From the NCBI GenBank assembly GCA_002437575.1, contig DJQK01000017.1, forward strand, positions 1 through 18,741: DNA of 18,741 bases, in the 5' to 3' direction. The translations under genes were made by a program, and so were the position numbers. A model generated the notes under the pieces. The model made no database searches and had not been told where the DNA came from. It saw nothing but the letters and a program-made list of their open reading frames with translations. This DNA comes from Clostridiales bacterium UBA6388 (GTDB taxonomy: Bacteria; Bacillota; Clostridia; Oscillospirales; Oscillospiraceae). Of the stretch, positions 1 to 6,421 are shown in pieces. Position 1 is the first letter of the stretch. Each line of letters starts with the position of its first letter.

Positions 1-1045
1 ACGTCGGATAGACGACCGTGGTATCCAAAACCTTTCCCGTCGCGTCCACGACCGCAACCTTGCAGCCGTGCGCGTAGCCGGGGTCGAGCCCCATCGTGAC
101 AAAGCCCTTGACGGGCGGCTGCATGAGAAGCGGCCGGAGGTTCAGGGCAAAATTGCCGATCGCCGCCTCGTTTGCCGTGTCGGTAAGGCACGTCCGCAGC
201 TCGCGCTCCATGCTGGGCTCCAACAGACGGTCGAAGCTGTCCTCCGCCGCCGCAGCGACAAAGGCCATGCAGGCGCTTCCGGGCCTTACGACGCTTCTTT
301 TGATCAGCTGCAAGCAGGCCGCGCGGTCCAAGTCCAGCGAGACCTTCAAAAAGCCTTCCTTTTCGCCGCGGTTCAGGGCCAGGATCTGGTGGCTCTGCAA
401 TTTGGAAACCGGCTGCGTGAAATCGTAATAGAGCCTGTAAACGGAGTCCTCGTCCTCTTTGGCGGGCCTGCTTGCGCAGACGGCTTTTTTCTGCATCCTC
501 GCGCGAAGGCCCTTTCGGAGCTCTGCGTCGTCGGAAATTTGCTCGGCGATGATATCGTTTGCGCCCGCGAGCGCGTCTTCGATCGTCTCCACACCAAGTT
601 CCGGATTTAAGAAGTCCTTCGCCAGCTCCTCGGGCGTTTTCGACTGGCGTTCCTGCGCGAAAATGGCGTCGGCAAGCGGCGCCAGGCCCTTTTCTCTTGC
701 GACCGTCGCCCGCGTGCGGCGCTTTTGCTTATAGGGTCTGTAAAGGTCCTCGACCTCGGAGAGCGTCGCGGCGTTGTCGATGGCGGCGGACAGCTCGTCT
801 GTGAGCTTTCCCTGATTTTCGATCGAGCTTTTTACTTCGTCGCGCCGGGCTTGCAGATTGCGAAGATACGTAAGCCTTGTTTCGAGCGTGCGCAGCTGCG
901 TGTCGTCCATCGCGCCGTGCGCTTCTTTGCGGTATCTGGCGATAAAGGGAATGGTGTTGCCTTCATCCAAAAGCGCCACCACGTTATCGACATATTCCTG
1001 CTTGCAGCCAAGCTCTTCGGCCAGAAGCTGTGAGATTGTTTTCAT
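1..1045 (-). CDS. tex: Tex-family transcription accessory / RNA-binding protein, N-terminal part (runs off the left edge)
   Basis: The reading frame is open from an ATG at 1045 down to base 1, giving about 348 codons of a protein that is usually 700-770 residues. AAGGAGA lies 5 bases before the ATG. Recognisable Tex sequence includes GNTIPFIARYRKEAHG near residue 30, the LYRPYKQKRRTRA segment near residue 96, and at the very left edge LDPGYAHGCKVAVVD, the start of the YqgF/RNase H-like domain. The C-terminal helix-hairpin-helix and S1 RNA-binding domains lie outside the window. Tex proteins bind nucleic acid and act in transcription and RNA metabolism in the cytoplasm. The gene diverges from yjjG across 132 bases holding a symmetric promoter pair. 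Family identity is secure; the cellular role in this organism is not known from sequence. Confidence 0.93.
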   Translation of the reverse strand, partial: MKTISQLLAEELGCKQEYVDNVVALLDEGNTIPFIARYRKEAHGAMDDTQLRTLETRLTYLRNLQARRDEVKSSIENQGKLTDELSAAIDNAATLSEVEDLYRPYKQKRRTRATVAREKGLAPLADAIFAQERQSKTPEELAKDFLNPELGVETIEDALAGANDIIAEQISDDAELRKGLRARMQKKAVCASRPAKEDEDSVYRLYYDFTQPVSKLQSHQILALNRGEKEGFLKVSLDLDRAACLQLIKRSVVRPGSACMAFVAAAAEDSFDRLLEPSMERELRTCLTDTANEAAIGNFALNLRPLLMQPPVKGFVTMGLDPGYAHGCKVAVVDATGKVLDTTVVYPT

Positions 1046-1117
1046 AGGTTCTCCTTCCGCGTCCGCGCCTGTGTGTGAAAATGCACCAGTTTTCCGTCCG
1101 GCGCGGACAGTGAAAAT

Positions 1118-1150
1118 AGTATATCATAAATCAAAGAAATATGATATACT
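1118..1150. promoter_or_regulatory. Divergent extended -10 promoters in a perfect inverted repeat
   Basis: AGTATATCAT (1118-1127) and ATGATATACT (1141-1150) form a perfect 10-base inverted repeat around a 13-base A/T-rich centre. Each arm reads TGATATACT outward, an extended -10 element (TGnTATACT). The right arm points to yjjG (start expected near 1157) and the left arm to tex (start expected near 1111). Each arm also sits about where the other promoter's poor -35 (TATCAT) would be. Calling these promoters is inference from motif and position. Confidence 0.6.
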
Positions 1151-1177
1151 GGAAAAAACGAAAACAGGGAGACTGCC

Positions 1178-1858
1178 ATGAAATTTGATACCGTTCTGAT
1201 CGATATTGACGACACGCTGTTTGACTTCCGCAAGAGCTCCTTTGAGGCTCTCGTCAAGACCTTCGCGGAAATTGGCTTTTCCTTCGGTGAAAAAGAGATG
1301 CAGGACTACGAGGTGTTCAACAACGAAATGTGGCAGAGCTACGAGCGCGGCGAAATTGAAAAGGACTTCATCTACGCCGAACGCTTCCGCCGCTATTTTG
1401 CCTCGATCGGCTTAGACGCCGACCCTGTGGCTATCAACAAGCGGTATCTTTTTGAGCTCGGCGAAGGGAAGAACTTCATGCCGCACTGTCTCGATCTTTT
1501 GCAGGCGCTGCACGGAAACTACCTTGTCGTCATCGTGACGAACGGCGACACCTACGCACAGGAGCGGCGCATCGAAATTTCCGGCATGGCGCAGTATTTT
1601 GACTTTGTCTTCATCTCCGAGCAGCTCGGCACCAAAAAGCCCGAAAAAGACTTTTACGACAAGGTCTTTGCTGCCATCGGCCCGGAGCGCAGGAAAACGT
1701 CCATCATGGTCGGAGACAGCCTGTCTTCCGATATGCAGGGCGGCCGGAACGCTGGTATCCCCACGTGCTTCTACGGAAGTCCTGACCGCGCCGACGCGCG
1801 GTGCGATTACGTGATTGAAGATTTACTGGACTTGCTCCCCATTCTGGAAAACAGTTGA
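1178..1858 (+). CDS. yjjG: YjjG-like HAD-superfamily (noncanonical pyrimidine) 5'-nucleotidase
   Basis: A 226-residue HAD hydrolase of the length usual for the YjjG group. These cytoplasmic enzymes remove phosphate from nucleoside monophosphates, often pyrimidine analogues, and act in nucleotide-pool house-cleaning. Visible motifs are DIDDT at residues 9-13 (Asp9 nucleophile, Asp11 acid/base), TNG at 121-123 (motif II), the Lys of KKPEK near 153-154 (motif III), and GDS followed by Asp185 (motif IV, 179-185). The helical cap lies between residues 15 and 100. GGGAG sits 6 bases before the ATG. The gene leads a short plus-strand unit with the small membrane protein 21 bases downstream. HAD class is certain; nucleotidase specificity is inferred from overall resemblance, and another small phosphate ester could be the substrate. 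Confidence 0.8.
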   Translation: MKFDTVLIDIDDTLFDFRKSSFEALVKTFAEIGFSFGEKEMQDYEVFNNEMWQSYERGEIEKDFIYAERFRRYFASIGLDADPVAINKRYLFELGEGKNFMPHCLDLLQALHGNYLVVIVTNGDTYAQERRIEISGMAQYFDFVFISEQLGTKKPEKDFYDKVFAAIGPERRKTSIMVGDSLSSDMQGGRNAGIPTCFYGSPDRADARCDYVIEDLLDLLPILENS

Positions 1859-1879
1859 ACGCAAGAAGGAGGTACCTCT

Positions 1880-2077
1880 ATGAAAAAACTGCTTCTCGGC
1901 ATCGGCATTTTCATCTGCGGCGTGATCGCCCTCTGCACAGACTACGCTGTCGACGCCATTCTCGGCGCTATGCCCGGCGTCACGCTGGTTCCCGGCGGCA
2001 TTTCCATCACGGCCGCCGCACTTGTCCTCATGCTCCTCGGCGCGGTTCTGGCCGTCATCGGCCTCACGGAAAAATAA
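1880..2077 (+). CDS. Small two-helix membrane protein, unknown function
   Basis: A 65-residue hydrophobic protein behind a strong AAGGAGG ribosome binding site, 21 bases after the nucleotidase stop and ahead of a hairpin terminator. This context supports real expression. One hydrophobic helix runs from about residue 3 to 19, and a second from about 41 to 62 ends in the charged tail LTEK. A short polar stretch containing DYAVDA lies between them. The N-terminal helix could alternatively be an uncleaved signal anchor. I recognise no family, no metal ligands and no catalytic motif. It probably shares a transcript with yjjG, which says little about its job. Confidence 0.68.
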   Translation: MKKLLLGIGIFICGVIALCTDYAVDAILGAMPGVTLVPGGISITAAALVLMLLGAVLAVIGLTEK

Positions 2078-2083
2078 CGAAAG

Positions 2084-2123
2084 CCCGGACACTTCAACAC
2101 GAAGCGTCCGGGTTTTGTTTTTT
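2084..2123. terminator. Intrinsic terminator between convergent genes
   Basis: CCCGGACACTTC (2084-2095) pairs with GAAGCGTCCGGG (2101-2112) with one mismatch and a 5-base loop, followed on the plus strand by TTTTG and a further T run to 2123. It ends the yjjG transcript. On the minus strand the stem follows the stop of the small membrane protein directly and is trailed by a weaker T-rich stretch, so it may work in both directions. Confidence 0.85.
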
Positions 2124-2304
2124 AATACGTCAACAGCAGCACGACGGACAAGATCACCTGCATCGTGTGCAGAATGCACTCGAGCATCAGGCGGTTTCCG
2201 ATCTCCTCGCCTTTTTTGCGGCACCTGACAACGCCCACAATGTCGAGCGCCAGACACGCGGCGAACAGCACCAGCGAGATCGCAAAGAAAACGTTGCTTT
2301 TCAT
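2122..2304 (-). CDS. Small membrane protein downstream of the exonuclease gene, unknown function
   Basis: A 60-residue protein with two predicted membrane helices (about residues 4-25 and 42-59) separated by a positively charged loop (VRCRKKGEEIGNR). The start at 2304 has AAAGGAG six bases upstream. An earlier in-frame ATG at 2322 overlaps the exonuclease stop as ATGA but has no well-spaced ribosome binding site, and the good one lies inside its first codons, so 2304 is preferred. The gene is 14 bases from the exonuclease stop and almost certainly shares its transcript. I recognise no family. Its stop codon sits in the T run of the convergent terminator. Confidence 0.6.
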   Translation of the reverse strand: MKSNVFFAISLVLFAACLALDIVGVVRCRKKGEEIGNRLMLECILHTMQVILSVVLLLTY

Positions 2305-2318
2305 GGCGGGCTCCTTTC

Positions 2319-3011
2319 TCACAAAAACGCGAGTTCCTCTTCGTAGAGCTTTCCCGTGCGGTCATAGCCCTGTGGAAGATACCTGACCGAGTGGATCGCT
2401 GGCTTCGGAACGCCGAATCTGGGGTTATAGCCAAAAAGATTTACGTATTTGTCCAGATCCTGCTCTTCTTGTTCCATCGCGGCCAAAAGCTCGAGCGTGG
2501 CTCTTGCGTCGTCAATGGCGCGGTGGGTGTTCTGCGTCTTGAGCTGATAGGCCTCGACGGCGTTGCACAGCTTGTGCGGGAATGGACGGCGGTCTTTATA
2601 AACTGTCAGCGCGTCTAACATCTGCGCGCCCTTGAGAACATCCGCCATGCCGAACTTTGCAAGAAAATAGTACAAAAAGCACAGGTCAAACTGTGCGTTG
2701 TAGGCAACGATCAAGGTCTTCTCGCTGAACATCGAAGCAAACCGCTCCGCCGCCTCCCGCTTCTCTATGCCGCTGTCTAACAGCATCTTCTCGGTAATGC
2801 CCGTGAGCTCGACGATCTTGGGCGGCAGATGGCGGCCTTCCGAAAGAAGGATGAACTCGTCCATCGTCTCCAGCTCGCAGAGCTCTCCATCGCCCTGCCC
2901 CGCCTTCAAAACAGCAAGCTCGATGATCTCATCGTTCCGGCAGGAAATACCGGTCGTCTCGGTGTCGAGCACGAGCACCGCGTCAAATTGTTCAAATAAG
3001 CGCTCCAGCAT
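2319..3011 (-). CDS. DEDDh-family 3'-5' exonuclease (DNA polymerase III epsilon-like)
   Basis: A 230-residue exonuclease with all the motifs of the DnaQ/RNase T fold: ExoI DTETTG with Asp16 and Glu18, ExoII containing YNAQFD with Asp109, and ExoIII HRAIDDARAT with His163 and Asp168. These residues bind two metal ions and remove nucleotides from 3' ends. The C-terminal 50 residues (from NLFGYNPRFG) form an extra domain that I do not recognise. The start at 3011 is chosen because GGAGG lies 5 bases upstream. An ATG at 3062 lies upstream of the likely promoter at 3041-3049 and cannot be used by that transcript. It could proofread for a replicative polymerase or act independently in DNA repair or RNA trimming; sequence alone does not decide. 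Confidence 0.88.
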   Translation of the reverse strand: MLERLFEQFDAVLVLDTETTGISCRNDEIIELAVLKAGQGDGELCELETMDEFILLSEGRHLPPKIVELTGITEKMLLDSGIEKREAAERFASMFSEKTLIVAYNAQFDLCFLYYFLAKFGMADVLKGAQMLDALTVYKDRRPFPHKLCNAVEAYQLKTQNTHRAIDDARATLELLAAMEQEEQDLDKYVNLFGYNPRFGVPKPAIHSVRYLPQGYDRTGKLYEEELAFL

Positions 3012-3040
3012 CGCGTTCCTCCGCAGATTTCTTTTTTCGT

Positions 3041-3049
3041 ATTGTATCA
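3041..3049 (-). promoter_or_regulatory. Extended -10 promoter for the exonuclease gene
   Basis: Read on the minus strand the sequence is TGATACAAT, an extended -10 element with a poor -35. Transcription would begin near 3034, about 23 bases before the ATG at 3011. It argues against the longer reading frame from 3062. Confidence 0.5.
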
Positions 3050-3098
3050 CAAAGAAAGTCATTTTTCGAGCGCCTGCGGAAAATTTTGTGAAAAAAAG

Positions 3099-4262
3099 TC
3101 AGGCCGCGCTTCTTTTCGCCTTCTCGCTGCGCACCGCGTAATACGCGCACACGGCCAGCGCAAACAGCGCCAGGATCGAAAACGCGATCGCCGACCGCCC
3201 GGCCTTATAAAACACGCCGATCAGCATCAGCCCGCACGTCATGCCCACGCCGCGGTACGCAACGAGCTTCAGATTCTGCGCCGAGCAGCCGATGGACGGC
3301 GGGAAGCTCCGGCTCACCTGCTGCGTGATGGTCGAATACACCGCCGCATAGGCCCCGCCGCCGGTGAACTGAAAAAACGCCGTCACCGGAACAGGAAGCC
3401 ACTGAACGAGCGCAAGCGTGCCAACTCTGAAAAATTGCAGCAAAAACGCAAGGCCGATGAGCCGCTCCTCGCCAAGCCTTTCGTGAAGCTTCGGCGCGAA
3501 GGCAAACATGATCGCCTCGCCCACCATCGCAAGGGCGATGAAAACGCTCGTGTACGACTGTGGATAGCCGCTTGCCACGATATGAAGCGCCTGAAACTGC
3601 ATGACAGACGACTCCGTAAAGCCCCAGACGACGAGCGTCAGATAGATCGGAAGAAAGCGCTTGTGCCGCACGACGAGAACATAGTCCCGCCATGTCGCGC
3701 GTTCCTTCGCGCCAGCCTCCTTTGGAAGGCGCAGCACGGCAAGCAAACACAGCGCCGCCGCGGCCCAGTAGATCGCAAAAAGCGCCGCAAACCGGCTTTC
3801 CTCCCGCATCAAAAGTCCCGCCAAAATCACGCCGACGCCCGCTCCAATGGTGCCGCCCATGCGAAGCCGGCCAAAGCGCTCGGGGTGGTCTTCCAGCCGC
3901 TTCATGAGCATCTGGTCGGCAACACCGTTAAAGGGCGAATAGCCGATGCCGTAGATAACGACAGACAGCAGGATCATCGCATAGGACGAGCTGACATACA
4001 AAAGCGCCGTTCCCGCGATCATCGCGCCGGACAGCGCCAGAAGAAGGCTCCTGGTGCTTGCGATCTGGTCTCCGATGGCCCCGGCAAAGAGCGCCGCCGC
4101 GACCACAGCGATCGAGAACACGCTGTTGACCACCGCGATCTGCACGCCGCCGAGACCCTTTGCCTCATAGTAAAGGCCGAGATAAGAAGCCAGCGCGTTT
4201 TCCCCCAGCCAGAACAGAAAATACAACACAAAAAACAAAAAGACGCCCTGCCGCTTTTTCAT
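3099..4262 (-). CDS. Major facilitator superfamily transporter
   Basis: A 387-residue integral membrane protein with about 12 hydrophobic segments, the usual size for an MFS permease. The first half contains the GAIGDQIASTRSLL loop after helix 2, a relaxed version of the MFS motif A. The overall character resembles the MFS_1-like group, which includes sugar/H+ and nucleoside/H+ symporters as well as drug exporters, so the substrate is not predictable. AAGGAG lies upstream of the ATG. It follows the GATase-fold gene on the same strand after 117 bases that hold two strong hairpins but no promoter I can see, so it may be fed by readthrough from the sugar operon. Whether it belongs functionally to that operon is open. 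Confidence 0.85.
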   Translation of the reverse strand: MKKRQGVFLFFVLYFLFWLGENALASYLGLYYEAKGLGGVQIAVVNSVFSIAVVAAALFAGAIGDQIASTRSLLLALSGAMIAGTALLYVSSSYAMILLSVVIYGIGYSPFNGVADQMLMKRLEDHPERFGRLRMGGTIGAGVGVILAGLLMREESRFAALFAIYWAAAALCLLAVLRLPKEAGAKERATWRDYVLVVRHKRFLPIYLTLVVWGFTESSVMQFQALHIVASGYPQSYTSVFIALAMVGEAIMFAFAPKLHERLGEERLIGLAFLLQFFRVGTLALVQWLPVPVTAFFQFTGGGAYAAVYSTITQQVSRSFPPSIGCSAQNLKLVAYRGVGMTCGLMLIGVFYKAGRSAIAFSILALFALAVCAYYAVRSEKAKRSAA

Positions 4263-4283
4263 AATGCCTCTCCTTCGCCGCTT

Positions 4284-4313
4284 CTGTCAAAAAAGCGACA
4301 GCTTTCTTGACAG
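4284..4313 (-). terminator. Hairpin with internal U-rich arm, second of a pair
   Basis: CTGTCAA (4284-4290) with AAAGC (4292-4296) pairs to GCTTT (4301-4305) with TTGACAG (4307-4313), leaving one mismatch and a 4-base loop. On the minus strand the T run is inside the stem, not after it, so classical termination would be weak. It lies 21 bases before the MFS ATG, close to that gene's ribosome binding site. Processing, stability or translation control are alternatives. Confidence 0.45.
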
Positions 4314-4316
4314 CCT

Positions 4317-4346
4317 AAACAGGGACTGCTCGCGCAGTCCCTGTTT
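4317..4346 (-). terminator. Perfect 13-bp hairpin after the sugar-uptake operon
   Basis: AAACAGGGACTGC (4317-4329) pairs perfectly with GCAGTCCCTGTTT (4334-4346). On the minus strand the loop is GCGA, a GNRA-type tetraloop. It stands 33 bases after the stop of the GATase-fold gene. The trailing U stretch is short (UUU then AGG), so termination may be partial and allow readthrough into the MFS gene. Confidence 0.6.
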
Positions 4347-4379
4347 CTCGCTTGCTGTTGGTTTGTATGGGATACCAGC

Positions 4380-5147
4380 TTAGATCGTGCCGGCGACCCA
4401 GCGGGTGATCTGCTGCCAGAAGTGCGCGTACTCCGGATGCTCCAGGAAGTTGCCTGCCCAGTGGGGGCCGACATCGGAGGTGTAGACGCAGGAACGGCCC
4501 TTGCCGACCTGACGCGTCGCGATCTGCACGTCGCCGTTGTAGGAAGCGACCAGATGCGCGTCGTCACGCAGGTAGACCTTGTTGTAGCCCATGAGCATAT
4601 AAGGAACGCTCCAGTCGATGTCCTTGACGATGGGGTGTTCCGGATCGTCGAGCTGCATGGCGTAGCCTTCGGTGATCTCCATTCTGTCGTCTGCGCCGCG
4701 CGGCATGCAGGTAACAGGAAGCAGCTCTTCGACCTTCGTGCCGCCGTACATGCCCTTGCCCTGCATACCGGAGAAGGACAGCCAGCCGCCGATCATCATG
4801 AAGCCGCCGCCCTGGTTGACGTACTCGCAAAGCGCCTTGACGCGGTCGGGGCCCATCGGGACCTTGAAGGGCTGGACGTTGCCCGGCTGGAAGACGATGT
4901 TGTTGTAGCCGACGTCGCTGACCAGAATGGCGTCATACTGCTTCATCTCTTCCACGGTGGAGGGCATATCGGCGATGCAGTTCATGGACGGGATATGGTC
5001 GAGAATGATGTCGTCGGCCGCTCTGAGGGCGTTTCTCAGATAGCGGGCGGAATCGCTGTAGTAAGCGAAGGTCCAGCTGTCGATACCCTTGATGGAGGTC
5101 TGCACGTTGACCTGCGTATCACCAACATACAAAACTTTGATAGACAT
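4380..5147 (-). CDS. GATase-fold (PF07090-like) protein lacking the catalytic cysteine, in a sugar operon
   Basis: A 255-residue soluble protein that resembles the family labelled putative glutamine amidotransferase (PF07090), related in fold to ThuA-type trehalose-utilisation proteins. It opens with VLYVGD and has DAILVSDVGYNNIVF at residues 72-86. The place where a glutamine amidotransferase carries its Gly-x-Cys-x-Gly nucleophile elbow reads MIGGWLSFSG (118-127), with no cysteine. Glutaminase activity is therefore unlikely, and sugar binding or hydrolysis by another mechanism is possible. Conserved-looking features further on are GTKVEELLPV (136-145) and VYTSDVGPHW (221-230). AAGGAG precedes the ATG. 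It follows the sugar-binding lipoprotein gene by 78 bases on the same strand, which suggests a part in handling the imported sugar. The biochemical role is not established. Confidence 0.75.
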   Translation of the reverse strand: MSIKVLYVGDTQVNVQTSIKGIDSWTFAYYSDSARYLRNALRAADDIILDHIPSMNCIADMPSTVEEMKQYDAILVSDVGYNNIVFQPGNVQPFKVPMGPDRVKALCEYVNQGGGFMMIGGWLSFSGMQGKGMYGGTKVEELLPVTCMPRGADDRMEITEGYAMQLDDPEHPIVKDIDWSVPYMLMGYNKVYLRDDAHLVASYNGDVQIATRQVGKGRSCVYTSDVGPHWAGNFLEHPEYAHFWQQITRWVAGTI

Positions 5148-5225
5148 ATGAATTTCTCCTTATGAAATCTCCGGTCAAGCCGGGTAATAAACGGTTTGGG
5201 TCTGCAATTATGGGAAAGCTAAGGC

Positions 5226-6338
5226 TTAGTAGCCAACTTCGGACAGTTCGGCGATGTACTTGTACTGCTTGTACGCAGGATCGTCGACATTGTCGCGGGT
5301 CAGAGCGCACATCGGATAGCGGACCTGCTTCTCGGTGAAGTCAGCGTCGGTCAGCTCGCCGCGGACGTACTTGGCAAGGTTCATAATGGCGTCGTAGCCC
5401 ATCTGATACGGATCCTGCGCGATCAGAACGTCATAGGTACCGGCCTTGAGGTCGAGGACCTGCTGGGGGTCAGCGTCGAAGGACGCGATCTTGACGATGC
5501 CGCTCTTGCCGGCCTCGATGATGGCAGACGCCGCGCCGGAAGCGCACGCGGAAACCGCGCAGAAAACGCCGCTCATGTCGGGGTTGCCGGTCAGCGCTGC
5601 GGAGACGAGCTGGGCCGCCTTGTTGGCGTCGTTGCCCGGATACAGCGTGTCAAGGATCTTGCAGCTGGGGTCGAGGGACTGCATGGTCTCCACGAAGCCC
5701 TGCACACGAAGGTTCGCACCGTAAGCGCCGGGGTTGGTGCCGACGGGCTGATAGACGCCGCCTTCGCCGTTCTGCGCAAAGAAGATCTCGGCTGCTTCCG
5801 CGCCGCCGGAGTATGGGTCAGAGGAATAACCGACCAGATCGACCGGCTCCATCAAAAACAGGTCCGTGCAGATGACGGGCGTGCCTTCCTTCATCCAGGT
5901 GTCAACGTAGGTAACAAGTGCGGAGTTGTCGGTCGGGACGAGCATCAGCGCGTCGGGGTTCGTGGCCATCACGCCGTCGATGAAGGTCTGCTGCTTGCTG
6001 AAGTCCCACTCGGCAGGGCCGGTCCAGTAGAGCTCGACGTTGTAGTCCTTCGCCGCGTCCATCGCGCCCCACTGCATGGTGGTGAAGTACGGAATGCCGA
6101 CTTCGGCAGCGACGGCTGCGATGTAGAGCCGGTCGGTTTCTTCGGCTTCCTGCTCTGCCTCTTCTGCGGCAGCCTCAGTCTCAGCCTCGGTGGCGTCGGC
6201 TTTGGTGGTCTCGGTTGCAGGTTCGGTGGTTTCCGTCTTGGTTTCGGTGGTTTCTGCGGGAGCCGCGGTCTTCGCACAGGCCGTCAGCACACCCAGAAGC
6301 ATGGCCAGGATCAGCAGAATGGATACGCTCTTTTTCAT
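5226..6338 (-). CDS. Sugar ABC transporter substrate-binding lipoprotein (RbsB/periplasmic-binding type 1 fold)
   Basis: A 370-residue secreted lipoprotein. A signal peptide (residues 1-20) ends in the lipobox LTAC with Cys21 as lipidation site. Residues 22-69 form a low-complexity Thr/Glu/Ala linker that lifts the binding domain off the membrane. The rest is a type 1 periplasmic-binding-protein domain of the CUT2 (ribose/xylose/galactose) class: it starts at RLYIAAVAAEVGIPYF, and includes DALMLVPTDNSALV in the first lobe and KIASFDADPQQVLDLKAG in the second. GGAGG precedes the ATG. It would capture a sugar outside the cell and deliver it to the permease encoded just upstream. The ligand cannot be read from sequence. 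Being last of the three transporter genes, it lies behind a stable hairpin that may raise its mRNA level. Confidence 0.9.
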   Translation of the reverse strand: MKKSVSILLILAMLLGVLTACAKTAAPAETTETKTETTEPATETTKADATEAETEAAAEEAEQEAEETDRLYIAAVAAEVGIPYFTTMQWGAMDAAKDYNVELYWTGPAEWDFSKQQTFIDGVMATNPDALMLVPTDNSALVTYVDTWMKEGTPVICTDLFLMEPVDLVGYSSDPYSGGAEAAEIFFAQNGEGGVYQPVGTNPGAYGANLRVQGFVETMQSLDPSCKILDTLYPGNDANKAAQLVSAALTGNPDMSGVFCAVSACASGAASAIIEAGKSGIVKIASFDADPQQVLDLKAGTYDVLIAQDPYQMGYDAIMNLAKYVRGELTDADFTEKQVRYPMCALTRDNVDDPAYKQYKYIAELSEVGY

Positions 6339-6374
6339 TTTGTTGCCTCCTTGTTTTTTATGATTGGTTTATGA

Positions 6375-6409
6375 CCGGGCCCTGTTTGGTTTTTTCCGGC
6401 AGGGCCCGG
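6375..6409 (-). promoter_or_regulatory. Stable intercistronic hairpin between permease and binding-protein genes
   Basis: CCGGGCCCTG (6375-6384) pairs perfectly with CAGGGCCCGG (6400-6409); the 15-base loop contains a T run. In the minus-strand transcript it starts 12 bases after the permease stop and ends about 36 bases before the binding-protein ATG. No U tract follows, so it is not a standard terminator. A role in mRNA stability or differential expression inside the operon is inferred. Confidence 0.55.
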
Positions 6410-6421
6410 GATACCACTTGG

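Noticed and set aside
3042..4310. Open frame on the plus strand (422 codons) opposite the MFS gene
   Set aside because: Highly basic low-quality translation; the minus-strand frame is a clear 12-helix transporter.
4284..4313. TTGACA in the minus-strand hairpin arm as a -35 box for the MFS gene
   Set aside because: A matching -10 would fall on the MFS ribosome binding site or start codon, leaving no leader; the motif is better explained as part of the hairpin stem.
6140..6275. Low-complexity GTT/GGT-rich stretch as a repeat element
   Set aside because: It encodes the Thr/Glu/Ala linker that follows the lipidated cysteine of the binding protein, a common design in Gram-positive lipoproteins.
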